Shown: positions 24,693 to 34,023, counted from the stretch's first letter. The stretch: 64,000 nt of DNA from Desulfuromonas soudanensis (GCF_001278055.1 NZ_CP010802.1:2457504-2521503); one strand, 5' to 3'. Numbers and translations are program-made. Notes: generated from the sequence alone by a model not told the origin.

Positions 24693-26030
24693 TTACCCCC
24701 GGCGGCCGATGCCGAAGTAGTCGAAGCCGTTTTCGCGCATCACCGCCGGCTCGTACTGATTGCGGCCGTCGAAGATCACCGGCTGTTTCATCATCTTCTT
24801 GACCGCCGAAAAATCGGGGTGGCGGAACGGTTTCCATTCGGTGACCAGCACCAGGGCGTCGATGCCTTCGAGGGCGGCGTACTGGTGGAGGACGAGCTGC
24901 AGCTGTCCGTTTTCGAACCAGGCCCTGGGGAGCTGGCTGCGGGCGGCCTCCATCGCCTCGGGATCATAGGCGAGAATGCGCGCTCCGGCGCCGATGAGCT
25001 CGTGAAGCAGGACCACCGAGGGCGCCTCGCGCAGATCGTCGGTGCCGGGCTTGAAGGCCAGCCCCCAGACTCCGAAGGTCAAACCGGAGAGGTCGGCGCC
25101 GAAGCGGGCGACGATCTTTTCGAAGAGGACGTGTTTCTGGCGCTCGTTGCGGCGATGCACCGCCTGCAGCAGGAGGGGATCGAGATCGCACTCCTCGGCC
25201 ATGCGGACGAGCGCCGTGACATCCTTGGGGAAACAGGAGCCGCCGTAGCCGCAGCCGGGGTAAATGAAGGAATAGCCGATGCGGCTGTCCGAGCCGATCC
25301 CCTGGCGCACCTTTTCGGCATCGACATCGAGGCGGTCGCAGAGGGCGGCGATCTCGTTCATGAAGGAGATCTTGGTGGCGAGCATGGCGTTGGCGGCATA
25401 CTTGGTCATCTCGGCATCCCGCACCCCCATGACGATAATCCGGTCGTGATTGCGGGTGAAGTCGGCATAGAGGCGGCGCATGATGTCGGCGGCCTCGGGG
25501 GTGTCGGCGCCGACGACGATGCGGTCGGGGCGCATGAAGTCTTCGACGGCCGCTCCTTCCTTGAGAAACTCGGGGTTGCTGACGACGTCGAAGGGGATTT
25601 TCACCCCGCGTTTTTCCAGTTCGACGGCGATCGCACCCCGCACCCTGTCGGCGGTGCCGACGGGGACCGTCGACTTGTCGACGATCACCGCGTAGCTCTC
25701 GAGATTCTGGCCGATGGTGCGCGCCACGGCCAGGACGTGCTTGAGATCGGCGGAGCCGTCCTCGTCCGGGGGGGTGCCGACGGCGATCATGTAGACCTTG
25801 GCTTCCTTCATCGCCGCCGGGAGGTCGGTGGTGAAGCGCAGTCGCCCTTCCCTGCTGTTGCTGGCGACGATCGGTTTGAGCCCCGGCTCGAAGATGGGGA
25901 TCTGACCGTTGTTGAGCCGGTCGATCTTTGCCGCATCGACATCGACGCAGGTGACGCTGTTCCCCATTTCAGCAAAACAGGCCCCGGTGACGAGCCCTAC
26001 GTATCCGGTACCGACGATAGTGATGTTCAT
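24693..26030 (-). CDS. ugd: UDP-glucose 6-dehydrogenase
   Basis: A 445-residue NAD-dependent enzyme that oxidises UDP-glucose to UDP-glucuronate in the cytoplasm. The N-terminal Rossmann motif [21 protein letters not shown], the [17 protein letters not shown] segment, the [19 protein letters not shown] motif and the catalytic-cysteine segment [13 protein letters not shown] are all present, and length is normal for the family. The product is the substrate for the epimerase encoded at 28471-29481. It belongs to the leftward polysaccharide locus but is separated from it on both sides by coiled-coil genes, an MqsRA module and repeats, so it probably has its own promoter. Confidence 0.95.
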   Translation of the reverse strand: MNITIVGTGYVGLVTGACFAEMGNSVTCVDVDAAKIDRLNNGQIPIFEPGLKPIVASNSREGRLRFTTDLPAAMKEAKVYMIAVGTPPDEDGSADLKHVLAVARTIGQNLESYAVIVDKSTVPVGTADRVRGAIAVELEKRGVKIPFDVVSNPEFLKEGAAVEDFMRPDRIVVGADTPEAADIMRRLYADFTRNHDRIIVMGVRDAEMTKYAANAMLATKISFMNEIAALCDRLDVDAEKVRQGIGSDSRIGYSFIYPGCGYGGSCFPKDVTALVRMAEECDLDPLLLQAVHRRNERQKHVLFEKIVARFGADLSGLTFGVWGLAFKPGTDDLREAPSVVLLHELIGAGARILAYDPEAMEAARSQLPRAWFENGQLQLVLHQYAALEGIDALVLVTEWKPFRHPDFSAVKKMMKQPVIFDGRNQYEPAVMRENGFDYFGIGRRG

Positions 26031-26187
26031 CCGGGATTCGACTCCTGTGGAAGGTTTTCAATTCCAGTTTTTGAAACTGCAACGGGTTTTACCGCGGGAA
26101 AAAAGCCCAACCTAACACTGCCTCACGCGACGCCGCAACGCTTCAGCAAGACCCGGGGTCAGGTGCCCCATCCTTAAGCCCACTTAT

Positions 26188-26547
26188 TCACTCTCCGTCA
26201 CTCACCCGCCATCCCTTGCGGTGCGCCTCGGTATCGCGGCGGTGAGCAGCGACATCAACTGCGACTGCGTCGACCTTTTTCTCCACCGCGTCGACCTTCA
26301 TCTCCACTGCGGCGCCCCTCACCTCAACCCGTTCCAGACGATTTTCGATCCCGTCCATCCGCCCTTCCAGTCGGTCTATCCCCTCAACCAAGGTCTGCTG
26401 CCCTTCGACGACCAGGTCCAGTTTGTGCTGGAAGTCTTCCCGCTGAACACCAAGATGATAACGAAAGTCTTCGCCAATCTCTCCCCTGAATTGCCCAATC
26501 ATGCGGGACATCATCTCTTCAATTCGCCGAAAATCTTTTTCTTCCAT
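26188..26547 (-). CDS. Small coiled-coil protein, paralogue 3 of 4
   Basis: A 119-residue family member with a strong GGAGGAGGG ribosome site before the ATG at 26547. It begins MEEKDFRRIEEMMSRMIGQF, very like paralogue 2, and continues with the coil of paralogue 1 (LDRLEGRMDG-like, RVEVRGAAVEMKVDAVEKK) but with two heptads fewer, ending AHRRDTEAHRKGWRVSDGE. It is thus a mosaic of the other two. No membrane or catalytic features; function unknown. Strong translation signals argue that the family is expressed. Confidence 0.72.
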   Translation of the reverse strand: MEEKDFRRIEEMMSRMIGQFRGEIGEDFRYHLGVQREDFQHKLDLVVEGQQTLVEGIDRLEGRMDGIENRLERVEVRGAAVEMKVDAVEKKVDAVAVDVAAHRRDTEAHRKGWRVSDGE

Positions 26548-26578
26548 TTCCCTCCTCCTTCAAAATCAAAACCTTAAT

Positions 26579-26728
26579 AGCACGCGGATGACGCGGATCT
26601 ACGCGGGTTAAACCAGATCTGTCGTTTAAGGAAGAAGGAAGAAGGAAGAAGGAAGAAGTGAAACAGCCCCTGCCTCGGCCCTTCTCTGCGTTCTCCTGTC
26701 TTTCTCTGCGCTCTCTGCGTTGAAGACC
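26579..26728. repeat. Short repeat cluster (CGCGGAT arm, GAAGGAA tract, unit A)
   Basis: Three known-looking interspersed pieces in a row: ACGCGGATGACGCGGATCTA (26582-26601), a GAAGAAGGAAGAAGG purine tract (about 26627-26660), and unit A of the composite repeat (26680-26728). No gene. Confidence 0.65.
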
Positions 26729-26741
26729 TGTCCTGACCCTG

Positions 26742-27173
26742 CTATCCAGCCTTACGGCCTTCTCGCAATTCGTCAAGCAACTCGGGATGTCTGTCGAGGA
26801 TACGAAACAGGTGCATGATCGCAGGAAGTGGCCTGGCTTCCCCTCTTTCGTAACGGGAAAAAGCATTGTGGCCGCCACCGGTCAGAGCCGCTGCCTGCTT
26901 CTGCGTCAGCTTTAATTTTCTGCGGATGCGTGCCAGCTCACCAGCCTGCCTCTGCTCAACTTGCCGCATGAAATCCAGAAGCAGTTCTTCAGTTGCCGCC
27001 ATATCGTCACCAGTCAAAACAGCCTCTTCACAAGAGGAACACCAATCACCGCTCTGCTCGTAGTCAAGAATCTCGCCGCGATACTCATAGCGGGCGGTTC
27101 GCGTCTCGCGCACCAGCTTTCCGTTTGCACAGGCCGGACAAACCAGCCGAGGATCATGACGTGTCGCATTCAT
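26742..27173 (-). CDS. mqsA: MqsA antitoxin (zinc-binding N-domain, HTH C-domain)
   Basis: A 143-residue antitoxin. The N-terminal domain carries the structural zinc ligands C12-x2-C15 and C45-x2-C48; the C-terminal half is an XRE helix-turn-helix (LKLTQKQAAALTGGGHNAFSR, truncated here to its key part, with the conserved GGGHNAFSRYE) that binds the operator. MqsA neutralises MqsR and represses the operon. The gene follows mqsR with only three bases between them, in the normal mqsRA order. Sequence and length match the family well. Confidence 0.93.
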   Translation of the reverse strand: MNATRHDPRLVCPACANGKLVRETRTARYEYRGEILDYEQSGDWCSSCEEAVLTGDDMAATEELLLDFMRQVEQRQAGELARIRRKLKLTQKQAAALTGGGHNAFSRYERGEARPLPAIMHLFRILDRHPELLDELREGRKAG

Positions 27174-27176
27174 CTT

Positions 27177-27479
27177 TTAGATATCCTTGAATGAAATCGT
27201 GAAATATCCGGTGGCATCCTGCTGAAACTTGATGTACAGCATCCTGCCTCGCCATGAACCATGGTAAACATCCTGCCAGACATCATGGCTCCGATGCGTT
27301 GTCATCGACTTATAGAAACATGTCTGATCAAGGGTCTGGATAATCGAGACTGCCGCCTGCAAACTGACTCCGGCCCGTAAAGCATCATGACGAGCGGTCA
27401 CGGTCATACGCAGGCCAGCAACAGTCGACATCTGTGCCTGGATGGCCCGCAAATCGTAATGTGCCCTCCGCTTTTCCAT
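27177..27479 (-). CDS. mqsR: MqsR mRNA interferase toxin
   Basis: A 100-residue RelE-fold endoribonuclease of the MqsR family, which cleaves mRNA mainly at GCU sites in E. coli. It begins MEKRRAHYDLRAIQ and has the family's CFYKSMTTHRSHDVWQDVY central segment and a basic/aromatic C-terminus (GRMLYIKFQQDATGYFTISF) holding the conserved Lys, Tyr and Arg residues. It is the first gene of the module. A palindrome overlaps its ribosome site (27486-27498). The protein looks intact. Confidence 0.93.
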   Translation of the reverse strand: MEKRRAHYDLRAIQAQMSTVAGLRMTVTARHDALRAGVSLQAAVSIIQTLDQTCFYKSMTTHRSHDVWQDVYHGSWRGRMLYIKFQQDATGYFTISFKDI

Positions 27480-27485
27480 AACATA

Positions 27486-27498
27486 ACCCTTTAAGGGT
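27486..27498. promoter_or_regulatory. Probable MqsA operator palindrome
   Basis: ACCCTTTAAGGGT, an inverted repeat seven bases upstream of the mqsR start codon; with its flanks it reads TAACCCTTTAAGGGTAA. E. coli MqsA binds AACCT/AGGTT arms, which this resembles. On the minus strand the right arm also supplies the AAGGG ribosome site, so binding could affect both transcription and translation start. Confidence 0.6.
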
Positions 27499-27500
27499 AA

Positions 27501-27897
27501 ATATGCAAGTCAGCTTTCAGGTTCAAAACACCCCCTGCTTCTCCCCTTCTCAGCGTTCTCCTGTCTTTCTCTGCGCTCTCTGCGTTGAAGACCTAATCTA
27601 ACCCTGCCTCACGCGACGCCGCAACGCTTCAGGATCTGGGCCAGGAGCAAAGGTTTTCGTCGCGTCGTCGCGTGAAACAAGCCTTTCCCTATCCTTGTTT
27701 GGGGAAGAAGGGAGAAGTTGTCTGTCTAACCAAAACAGCTTCTGATTCTGCCCTTCTCAGCGTTCTCCTGTCCTTCTCCGCGCTCTCTGCGTTGAAGACC
27801 AAACCTGCACTCTGCCTCACGCGACGCGGCAACGCTTCAGGATCTGGAGCAGGGGCAAAGGTTTTCCATTCGTGACAGATATATTTTCCCGCCGACC
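27501..27897. repeat. Gene-free stretch with composite repeats
   Basis: Units A at 27544-27593 and 27749-27800 and unit B at 27607-27681 and, shortened, 27813-27866. I see no gene here. Confidence 0.72.
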
Positions 27898-28161
27898 TCA
27901 TTCCCCTTCACTCACCCGCCACCCCTTGCGATGCGCTTCCGTATCGCGGCGATGCGCTGAGAGATCTGCTGCGACACTATCGATCCGATGCTCCACCCCA
28001 TCGATACGCTCATCGAGGCGGATTTCCAGGCGCTCCATTCTCTCGGAAAGCATCTGTTGTCCTTCGGCCAGCAAATCCATTTTATCCCCCAGGGACTCTT
28101 CCAGAGTTCCGATCCTGCGAGCCAGTAGTTCATCGATTTGCTTCAGAAACTCTTCGTTCAT
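27898..28161 (-). CDS. Small coiled-coil protein, paralogue 4 of 4
   Basis: An 87-residue member of the family, start ATG at 28161 behind an AGAGGG site (a GTG two codons earlier is possible). N-terminal MNEEFLKQIDELLARRIG, a short coil (LSERMERLEIRLDERIDGVE) and the common tail AHRRDTEAHRKGWRVSEGE. It lacks the VDAVEKK heptads. It lies on the far side of mqsRA from paralogue 3. The shared tail, not the coil, defines the family, and it is probably the functional part; what it binds is unknown. Confidence 0.7.
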   Translation of the reverse strand: MNEEFLKQIDELLARRIGTLEESLGDKMDLLAEGQQMLSERMERLEIRLDERIDGVEHRIDSVAADLSAHRRDTEAHRKGWRVSEGE

Positions 28162-28186
28162 CTTCACCCTCTCTATTAATCACCTT

Positions 28187-28337
28187 GCCCTTCTCCGCGT
28201 TCTCCTGTCCTTCTCTGCGCTCTCTGCGTTGAAGACCTAATCTAACCCCGCCTCACGCGACGCCGCAACGTCGCAACGCTTCAGGATCTGGGCCAGGAGC
28301 AAAGGTTTTCGTCGCGTCGTCGCGTGAAACAAGCCCT
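28187..28337. repeat. Composite interspersed repeat, units A and B
   Basis: Unit A (28187-28238) followed directly by unit B (28252-28337), the best complete A-B pair in the window, running into the 88-bp palindromic repeat at 28350. Confidence 0.75.
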
Positions 28338-28349
28338 TGATCGGCCCTG

Positions 28350-28437
28350 TTGTAGGGATACCCCATGCGGGTATCCTTTCCGGGAGATCGGTGTCAAATC
28401 AATCACAATCGGGCACCCGCAAGGGGTGCCCCTACAA
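28350..28437. repeat. 88-bp palindromic repeat, copy 1
   Basis: The outer ends TTGTAGGG and CCCCTACAA are inverted copies, and inside are two hairpins, GGATACCC/GGGTATCC and GGGCACCC/GGGGTGCCC. A second copy of the same length lies at 30321-30408 and a half copy at 24417-24455. Structure and size resemble a miniature inverted-repeat element. Confidence 0.78.
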
Positions 28438-28470
28438 CGTTGAAAATTTTTCCAAGGTGCCATGTCTCAT

Positions 28471-29481
28471 TCAACACCCATAATATTCCCTGTACCAGGC
28501 GACGAACCGCCCGACCCCCTCCTCGATGGAGGTGGCCGGCTTGAAACCAACGTCCCGGACCAGGTCGTCGACGTCGGCGTAGGTCGCCGGGACGTCGCCG
28601 GGCTGAAGGGGGAGGAGGATCTTCTCGGCCTTTTTGCCCAGGGCGTCCTCGATCACCTCGATCAGGTGCAGCAGCTCCACGGGGTTGTTGTTGCCGATAT
28701 TGTAGTTGCGGTAGGGGGCGCTGCTCGTCCCGGGGTCGGGAGCGTCTCCGGTCCAGTCCGGGTTGGGGCGGGCGATGTTGTCGGCGACGCGGATGATCCC
28801 TTCGACGATATCGTCGACGTAGGTGAAATCCCGCCGCATCTTGCCGTAATTGTAGACGTCGATCGGCCGCCCTTCGAGAATGGCCCTGGTAAAGAGGAAC
28901 ATCGCCATGTCCGGTCGACCCCAGGGGCCGTAGACGGTGAAAAAGCGCAGGCCGGTGCAGGGGAGGCGGTAGAGATGGGCATAGGTGTGCGCCATCAGTT
29001 CATTGGCCTTTTTGGTCGCCGCATAAAGGGAGACGGGATGGTCGACGTTGTCGTGGATGGAAAAGGGCATGCGGGTACTGGCGCCGTAGACCGAGGAGGA
29101 GGAGGCAAAGACCAGATGCTTGACCCCACCATGCCGGCACCCTTCGAGAATGTTGACGAACCCGACGAGGTTGCTCTCGACATAGGCGTGGGGATGGGTG
29201 ATGGAATAACGCACCCCGGCCTGGGCTGCCAGATGAACGACCCTGTCGAACCCTCCTTCGGCAAAAACGGACTCGATCCCTTGCCGGTCGGAGAGTTCCA
29301 TCCGGACAAAACGAAAACCCGGATGCGCCTCCAGTCGGGCGAGCCGCGCCTCCTTGAGCCGCACGTCATAATAATCGTTGAGGTTATCGAGACCGACCAC
29401 CGTGTCGCCGCGCGCCAGCAGGCGGTTGGAGAGATGAAAGCCGATAAAGCCGGCAGCGCCGGTCACAAGAATTTTGGCCAT
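28471..29481 (-). CDS. NAD-dependent epimerase, probably UDP-glucuronate 4-epimerase
   Basis: A 336-residue extended short-chain dehydrogenase. The N-terminal [20 protein letters not shown] holds the GxxGxxG NAD motif, and YxxxK is in [10 protein letters not shown], with SSSSVYGA before it. The downstream pattern [18 protein letters not shown] is typical of the UDP-glucuronate 4-epimerase (GAE/Cap1J/WcaG) group, which converts the Ugd product to UDP-galacturonate. The true start is the ATG at 29481; the long upstream extension overlaps the phosphatase gene and is not coding. It lies 49 bases after that gene in the operon. Confidence 0.9.
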   Translation of the reverse strand: MAKILVTGAAGFIGFHLSNRLLARGDTVVGLDNLNDYYDVRLKEARLARLEAHPGFRFVRMELSDRQGIESVFAEGGFDRVVHLAAQAGVRYSITHPHAYVESNLVGFVNILEGCRHGGVKHLVFASSSSVYGASTRMPFSIHDNVDHPVSLYAATKKANELMAHTYAHLYRLPCTGLRFFTVYGPWGRPDMAMFLFTRAILEGRPIDVYNYGKMRRDFTYVDDIVEGIIRVADNIARPNPDWTGDAPDPGTSSAPYRNYNIGNNNPVELLHLIEVIEDALGKKAEKILLPLQPGDVPATYADVDDLVRDVGFKPATSIEEGVGRFVAWYREYYGC

Positions 29482-29530
29482 GAAAAATTCCTTCGAGTAA
29501 ATGTTTAAATCCCTTCTCCCCTCTCCCTTC

Positions 29531-30250
29531 TTACAAAGCCTTAAGCCCTTCCAGAACCTTTTCCAGAGAATCGGGACTGTGTCCGTCGCTGCCGAAACAG
29601 TGGTAAATCCCGGAGCCGTGCAGGGCCGCCGCCCGGCGGCGCACCCTGGCTCCGTAGACGCCGGCAAAGGAGCCGAGGTTCCCCTGGAAGAGACAGCCCA
29701 TGTCCCGCAGGTAACCGAGCTCGGAATCGGGGGAGAGTTCTGTGGCAACAGGGGACGGGGGAGGAGAGAAAAACCGAAGGGCACGGCCGATCCGGGTCCA
29801 GCTCAGATCTCCTGGCGGCGCCTGGTCGAAAAAGAGCGTCCGTTCCGGATGGGCGAGGAGGGGGGTAAAACCGCAGCGCACGGCGCGATGGATGTTCTCG
29901 CGCACCAGGGCGGGCTCAGCCCGGGAGGGAGCCTCGACCAGGAGGAGGGAGGTGCCGCCGAGGGGCTGGGGGTCGTCGAGGGCCTCGGGGAAATACTCGT
30001 CGAGGTAGTATTCCATCCCCGGATGAAGGCGCAGGGGTATATCCTCCCCGTCCAGAGCGGACTGCAGCTCAAGGACTCCCCGCCGCACCGTCTGCGGGGT
30101 GTTGTCATAGGTGCCGCGGATACAGTGGGGTGTGCAGTAGACCTCGGTAAAACCGGCGCCGGCTAACTGACGGGCCATGAGAAGCGCCTCATCGAGACTT
30201 CGCGCCCCGTCGTCGAGGCCGGGAAGGAGATGGCAGTGCCAGTCGTTCAT
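29531..30250 (-). CDS. PHP-type protein-tyrosine phosphatase (CpsB/CapC/YwqE family)
   Basis: A 239-residue manganese-dependent phosphatase with the PHP metal-binding motifs: [12 protein letters not shown] at the N-terminus, [20 protein letters not shown] and GSDGHSPD at the C-terminus. Family members remove phosphate from tyrosine kinases of the Wzc/CpsD type and so tune export of capsule or exopolysaccharide. The Wzc kinase gene is immediately upstream, separated by the 88-bp repeat copy 2, so the substrate is very likely that protein. Length is normal. Confidence 0.9.
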   Translation of the reverse strand: MNDWHCHLLPGLDDGARSLDEALLMARQLAGAGFTEVYCTPHCIRGTYDNTPQTVRRGVLELQSALDGEDIPLRLHPGMEYYLDEYFPEALDDPQPLGGTSLLLVEAPSRAEPALVRENIHRAVRCGFTPLLAHPERTLFFDQAPPGDLSWTRIGRALRFFSPPPSPVATELSPDSELGYLRDMGCLFQGNLGSFAGVYGARVRRRAAALHGSGIYHCFGSDGHSPDSLEKVLEGLKAL

Positions 30251-30320
30251 GGCTGAAGATCCGTATGAGGAAGAAGGGAGAGGGAAGAAGGGAGAAGAAA
30301 CAGGCCTTTGATCGGACCTG

Positions 30321-30408
30321 TTGTAGGGATACCCCTTGCGGGTATCCTTTCCGGGAGATCGATGTCAAATTAATCACAATCGGGCACCCGCAAGGGGTGC
30401 CCCTACAG
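30321..30408. repeat. 88-bp palindromic repeat, copy 2
   Basis: Same length and nearly same sequence as 28350-28437, again preceded by TTTGATCGGNCCTG. It lies in the 174-base gap between the wzc and phosphatase genes of the same operon, where it would be transcribed. Confidence 0.78.
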
Positions 30409-30424
30409 CGTTGAGCCCTTACGA

Positions 30425-32818
30425 TCAGCGCCGGAAGCGGAAGAACTCCTTGACGGTCTGCCACCATCCGGAGGAGTCCGGACCGGAAGACTCGTCGGAA
30501 TAGCCGCTGGAGTAGTAGCCGTAACCGTACTTGTACTTGCCGCTGCGTCCCCGGTAGGAGGCGTAGTATTCCATCCCCTTGCCGGTCTTGTCGTTGAGAA
30601 TCAGGCCGGCGACGGGGGCCTGGGCCTCATCGAGGAGCTCGCGGAGGCGCTGGGCAGCCTTGATCTGAACGCCGCCGGCTTCGAGGACGACGGCGACCCG
30701 GTCGCTCAGGGAGGTGAGAATCGAGGCATCGGTGACGGCCAGGAGCGGCGGCGCATCGAGGACGATGGTGTCATAGCGTCCGCGCAGCTCCTGCAGGAGA
30801 TCGACCATCCGCTGCGAACCGAGGAGTTCGGCGGGGTTCGGCGGGGTGGTGCCGGCGCTGATGAAGTCGAGCTGGTGAATCCCCGTGGGGTGGACCGTCT
30901 CGTCGAAGGTGGCGTCGCCGATGAGAATCTCGGTGAGGCCGGGGGTCCGGCTGGCGCCGAAGACGGCATGCAGCGTCGGACGGCGCAGGTCGCAGCCGAT
31001 CAGCAGAACGCGGGCGTCGGTCTGGGCCAGGGTTTCAGCCAGGTTGGCAGCGATGGTGGTCTTCCCCTCGCCGGGAAAGCAGCTGGTGACCAGGACCACC
31101 TTCTTCTCGCCGCCGACGCCGGAGAAATGGAGGCTGGTGCGCAGGCTGCGGAAGGCCTCGGCAGCGGGGGAGCGGGGAGCGAAGTGGGTGATCAGCGGCC
31201 GTTGCTCCTCTCCCTCGCCGATTTTTTCCGGCTTTCCGGGACGGGGACCGATGTGGGGGATGACGGCGAGGATCGCCAGGCCGAGAATGCGTTTGGCGGT
31301 GTCGGCGTCCTTGATGGTATCGTCGAGATATTCCTGAAAAAAGGCCAGACCGATGCCGAGCATGGCACCGACGATGAGGCCGAGAAGGAGGTTCTTTTTC
31401 TTCTGCGGCTTGACCGGCCGATCGGGGGTGATGGCCGAGTCGATGACGCTGATGTTGCTGATGGTCGAGGCCCGGGCGATGCGCGCCTCCTCATGCTTCT
31501 GCAGGAGGAAGGTGTAGATGTCGGCATTGACCGTGGCCAGGCGGGTGAGGCGCGCCAGCTGCTGCTCGGCGGCCGGGAGTTTGCGGAGGCCGGCCTCGTA
31601 GCGGTCCATGTCCGCCGTAAGTGAGGCGATGCGTACCGAAAGGCTCTGCCGGGTGCTCTGGTAGATGTTGAGGAGTTTCGACTGGATCTCGCGGATCTGG
31701 TCCTGCAGCGCCTGCATCAAGGGATGGGCTTCGGTGACCTCGACCAGCAGACCCCGCCTCTCGACTTCGAGAGCCGCCAGCTGCTGCGCGAGGGCGGCCA
31801 CCACCGGATCGTCGAGAAGGACCGAAGGGGCATACCCCTGCTCCAGTTCGATGGCTGCGTTGAGCGTCTCGAGAGCGAAATCGACCTGCCGGCGGCGCAG
31901 AGAGACGGCGCTGCGCTCCTTCTCGGCGAGGGAGAGGCGCTCGATGAGGGACTGGGCTTCGCTGTCGAGGCGCACGATCCCCGCCTCCCGTTTGTAGACT
32001 TCGAGGCTCTTTTCGGCGGAATCGAGGAGGGTGCGCACCTCTTCGAGCTGCTTCTCGATGAACTCCACCGATTTGCGCGCTTCCTCGGTCTTGAGGAGGA
32101 TGGAGCGCTCCAGATAAACGGTGGCCAGGGTGTTGACCACCTGACGGGCGCGGACGGGGTCGGTGCTCTGGTAGGAGGCGCGGATGATGTTGGTCCCCTT
32201 GCCGACCTCCGAGGCCCGCACCCCTTCGCGCAGGGCGCTGACCACGTCATTGAAAGGGAGAAGGGTCAGTTTGAAGCTGTCCCCCGCTTTTCCGCTCAGG
32301 CCGTCGAGAACCAGGGTGAGATCCCCCTGCTGCAGCCGTTTGCCGCTCGTCCCCTGGCCGAGGATCTGCTTCGTGCTGTCGCGCACCTGGAAAGTATCGG
32401 GTCCGGTGATTTCCACGCGAAAAGCAGGAATTTCGGCGCTGCTGGCAAATTCGAGAATCCGGAAATCGAGATCCGCACTTCGTTCTGCGACCTGCCAGGT
32501 GAGGTTGAGACGCTCCACCACATCCTCGGCGTTGGTCCGCGACTTGAGGATTTCGATCTCGGTCTCCACCGGGTTTTGACGCGAAAGGCCGAGGTCATCG
32601 AGGACCCCGCCCCCCCGCACCTTTTCGTCCCGTACATGGAGGGTCGTCGAAACCTCGTAGACCGGCTTCATGAGCAGGGTGTAGAGAGATACGGAGATCA
32701 CCACCGCGGCAAAGGCGAGGAGAAAAACACGCCGCCTGCGGAACAGGACATTGAGGTAGTCCTGAAGATGAATTTCCTCGGTCGGCGGAGTGGAAAATTG
32801 CGGGTTCTGGTTATCCAT
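30425..32818 (-). CDS. wzc: Polysaccharide co-polymerase and BY-type tyrosine kinase (Wzc)
   Basis: A 797-residue inner-membrane protein. A Wzz-type N-terminal domain starts with membrane helix about 30-52, a long periplasmic coiled coil follows (about 210-400), a GNVR-like segment and second membrane helix come near 470-492 (LLLGLIVGAMLGIGLAFF), and the cytoplasmic kinase holds Walker A FPGEGKTTIAANL (about 575-590), Walker A' LLIGCDLRRP and Walker B TIVLDAPPLL. The C-terminus has the autophosphorylation tyrosine cluster (YKYGYGYYSSGYSDE). It follows wza by 68 bases and works with it in polymer export. Confidence 0.95.
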   Translation of the reverse strand: MDNQNPQFSTPPTEEIHLQDYLNVLFRRRRVFLLAFAAVVISVSLYTLLMKPVYEVSTTLHVRDEKVRGGGVLDDLGLSRQNPVETEIEILKSRTNAEDVVERLNLTWQVAERSADLDFRILEFASSAEIPAFRVEITGPDTFQVRDSTKQILGQGTSGKRLQQGDLTLVLDGLSGKAGDSFKLTLLPFNDVVSALREGVRASEVGKGTNIIRASYQSTDPVRARQVVNTLATVYLERSILLKTEEARKSVEFIEKQLEEVRTLLDSAEKSLEVYKREAGIVRLDSEAQSLIERLSLAEKERSAVSLRRRQVDFALETLNAAIELEQGYAPSVLLDDPVVAALAQQLAALEVERRGLLVEVTEAHPLMQALQDQIREIQSKLLNIYQSTRQSLSVRIASLTADMDRYEAGLRKLPAAEQQLARLTRLATVNADIYTFLLQKHEEARIARASTISNISVIDSAITPDRPVKPQKKKNLLLGLIVGAMLGIGLAFFQEYLDDTIKDADTAKRILGLAILAVIPHIGPRPGKPEKIGEGEEQRPLITHFAPRSPAAEAFRSLRTSLHFSGVGGEKKVVLVTSCFPGEGKTTIAANLAETLAQTDARVLLIGCDLRRPTLHAVFGASRTPGLTEILIGDATFDETVHPTGIHQLDFISAGTTPPNPAELLGSQRMVDLLQELRGRYDTIVLDAPPLLAVTDASILTSLSDRVAVVLEAGGVQIKAAQRLRELLDEAQAPVAGLILNDKTGKGMEYYASYRGRSGKYKYGYGYYSSGYSDESSGPDSSGWWQTVKEFFRFRR

Positions 32819-32886
32819 GGTGAATCCTGAAAGGAATGGCGCTAAAAAATCCTTGCGGCGAAAAAGGGAGCGGGTGACCCCCCCGG

Positions 32887-33942
32887 CTAATTATCCTGGA
32901 GGAACTTGATCTGGACAAAGGGCTGCAGAATGGCGCTGAACGTCTGCAGCGAAGGGAGGATCTCGCCGAGAGCCTGGTTCCAGTTGCCGATGGCGCTGCG
33001 CGGCACGAAGATGATGTCCCCCTCGGAGAGCGGATAAGGGAGGCTCTTGCCGCGCAGGATCTGCTCGAGATCGACGACGATGAGTTCCCCCCGGACGGCG
33101 GAATGGGAACGGATGATGCGAAGATGCTTCTCGTTGTCGGTGGTTCCGTCGATGCCGGCGGAGGCCAGGGCCTGGGCCAGGGAGAGGCGGCCGTTGGGCA
33201 TCGGCACCGGTCCGGGCTTTTTGACGGCGCCGAAGACGAAGACATTCTGGTTCTTGTCATCGGGCACAAAGAGGGTATCCCCCGGCTTGAGCCAGTGATT
33301 CCCCTGGGTTTCACCCTGGCGGAGCAACTCGTAGATATCGACCGGGACGGTCTGCCCGTCGCGGATCAGCCGGGCGCTGCGCAGGTTGGCGGAATCGACC
33401 ATGCCGCCGCCGAGGGAGAGCCCCTGAAGAAGGTTCAGGGGGCGATCCATGTAGTAGGTTCCGGCGTTGCGGAACTGGCCGAGGAGGTAGAGGGGCTGGC
33501 TGTGATACTCGGCGACCTCGACCACCACCCAGGGGGTGTTGAGATAAAGAGCGAAGACCTCCTGCAGCCGTTCCTGGACCTGGGATACGGTCAACCCGGC
33601 GACGAAGACGCTCCCCACCAGGGGGAGGCGCAGGTTGCCGGCCCCGTCGATGCGACTCCCGGGGATGCGGGTCGAGCCGCCGGTCGTGCCGGGGCTCCCC
33701 AGCTCGGGGCGACCGTTGACGTTGACAAAAAGGACGTCGCCGGGGCCGACGACATAGTCGAGGAGAGGGGGCTCTTCGGCGGCCAGAAGGGGGACGGAGA
33801 CGTCTTCCTGCTCGATCACCGGCGACCCGGTAACGGCCAGGACCGTCCCCGGAGGGAGATCGGTGTAGGAGGCGCAACCGCCCAGAACAAGGAGGAACAG
33901 AAGGAGTGAAAAAAGGACGGAGAGAGCTGGAGAACGTGCCAT
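32887..33942 (-). CDS. wza: Polysaccharide export outer-membrane lipoprotein (Wza)
   Basis: A 351-residue lipoprotein with a lipobox in LLFLLVLGGCAS. The Poly_export domain starts at YVVGPGDVLFVNVNGRPELG, followed by two or three SLBB-type domains (for example YLLGQFRNAGTYYMD and VFVFGAVKKPGPVPMPNG). It should form the outer-membrane channel that joins Wzc across the periplasm. It is the first gene of the leftward locus, with a good promoter at 34024-34053 and a leader of about 75 bases. Confidence 0.94.
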   Translation of the reverse strand: MARSPALSVLFSLLLFLLVLGGCASYTDLPPGTVLAVTGSPVIEQEDVSVPLLAAEEPPLLDYVVGPGDVLFVNVNGRPELGSPGTTGGSTRIPGSRIDGAGNLRLPLVGSVFVAGLTVSQVQERLQEVFALYLNTPWVVVEVAEYHSQPLYLLGQFRNAGTYYMDRPLNLLQGLSLGGGMVDSANLRSARLIRDGQTVPVDIYELLRQGETQGNHWLKPGDTLFVPDDKNQNVFVFGAVKKPGPVPMPNGRLSLAQALASAGIDGTTDNEKHLRIIRSHSAVRGELIVVDLEQILRGKSLPYPLSEGDIIFVPRSAIGNWNQALGEILPSLQTFSAILQPFVQIKFLQDN

Positions 33943-34023
33943 GATTCAAATCCTTGCCGTTTCACGGCGGGAGGGGGCGATCGCACCTGCAACCAGGGCA
34001 AAAAAAAGAAAAAGTACTGGGAA

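Noticed and set aside
24819-26177. A 452-codon plus-strand frame opposite ugd; similar long frames opposite lon, the M16 pair, yihY and both kinases
   Set aside because: Each is antisense to a gene with clear family motifs and has no recognisable domain or ribosome site.
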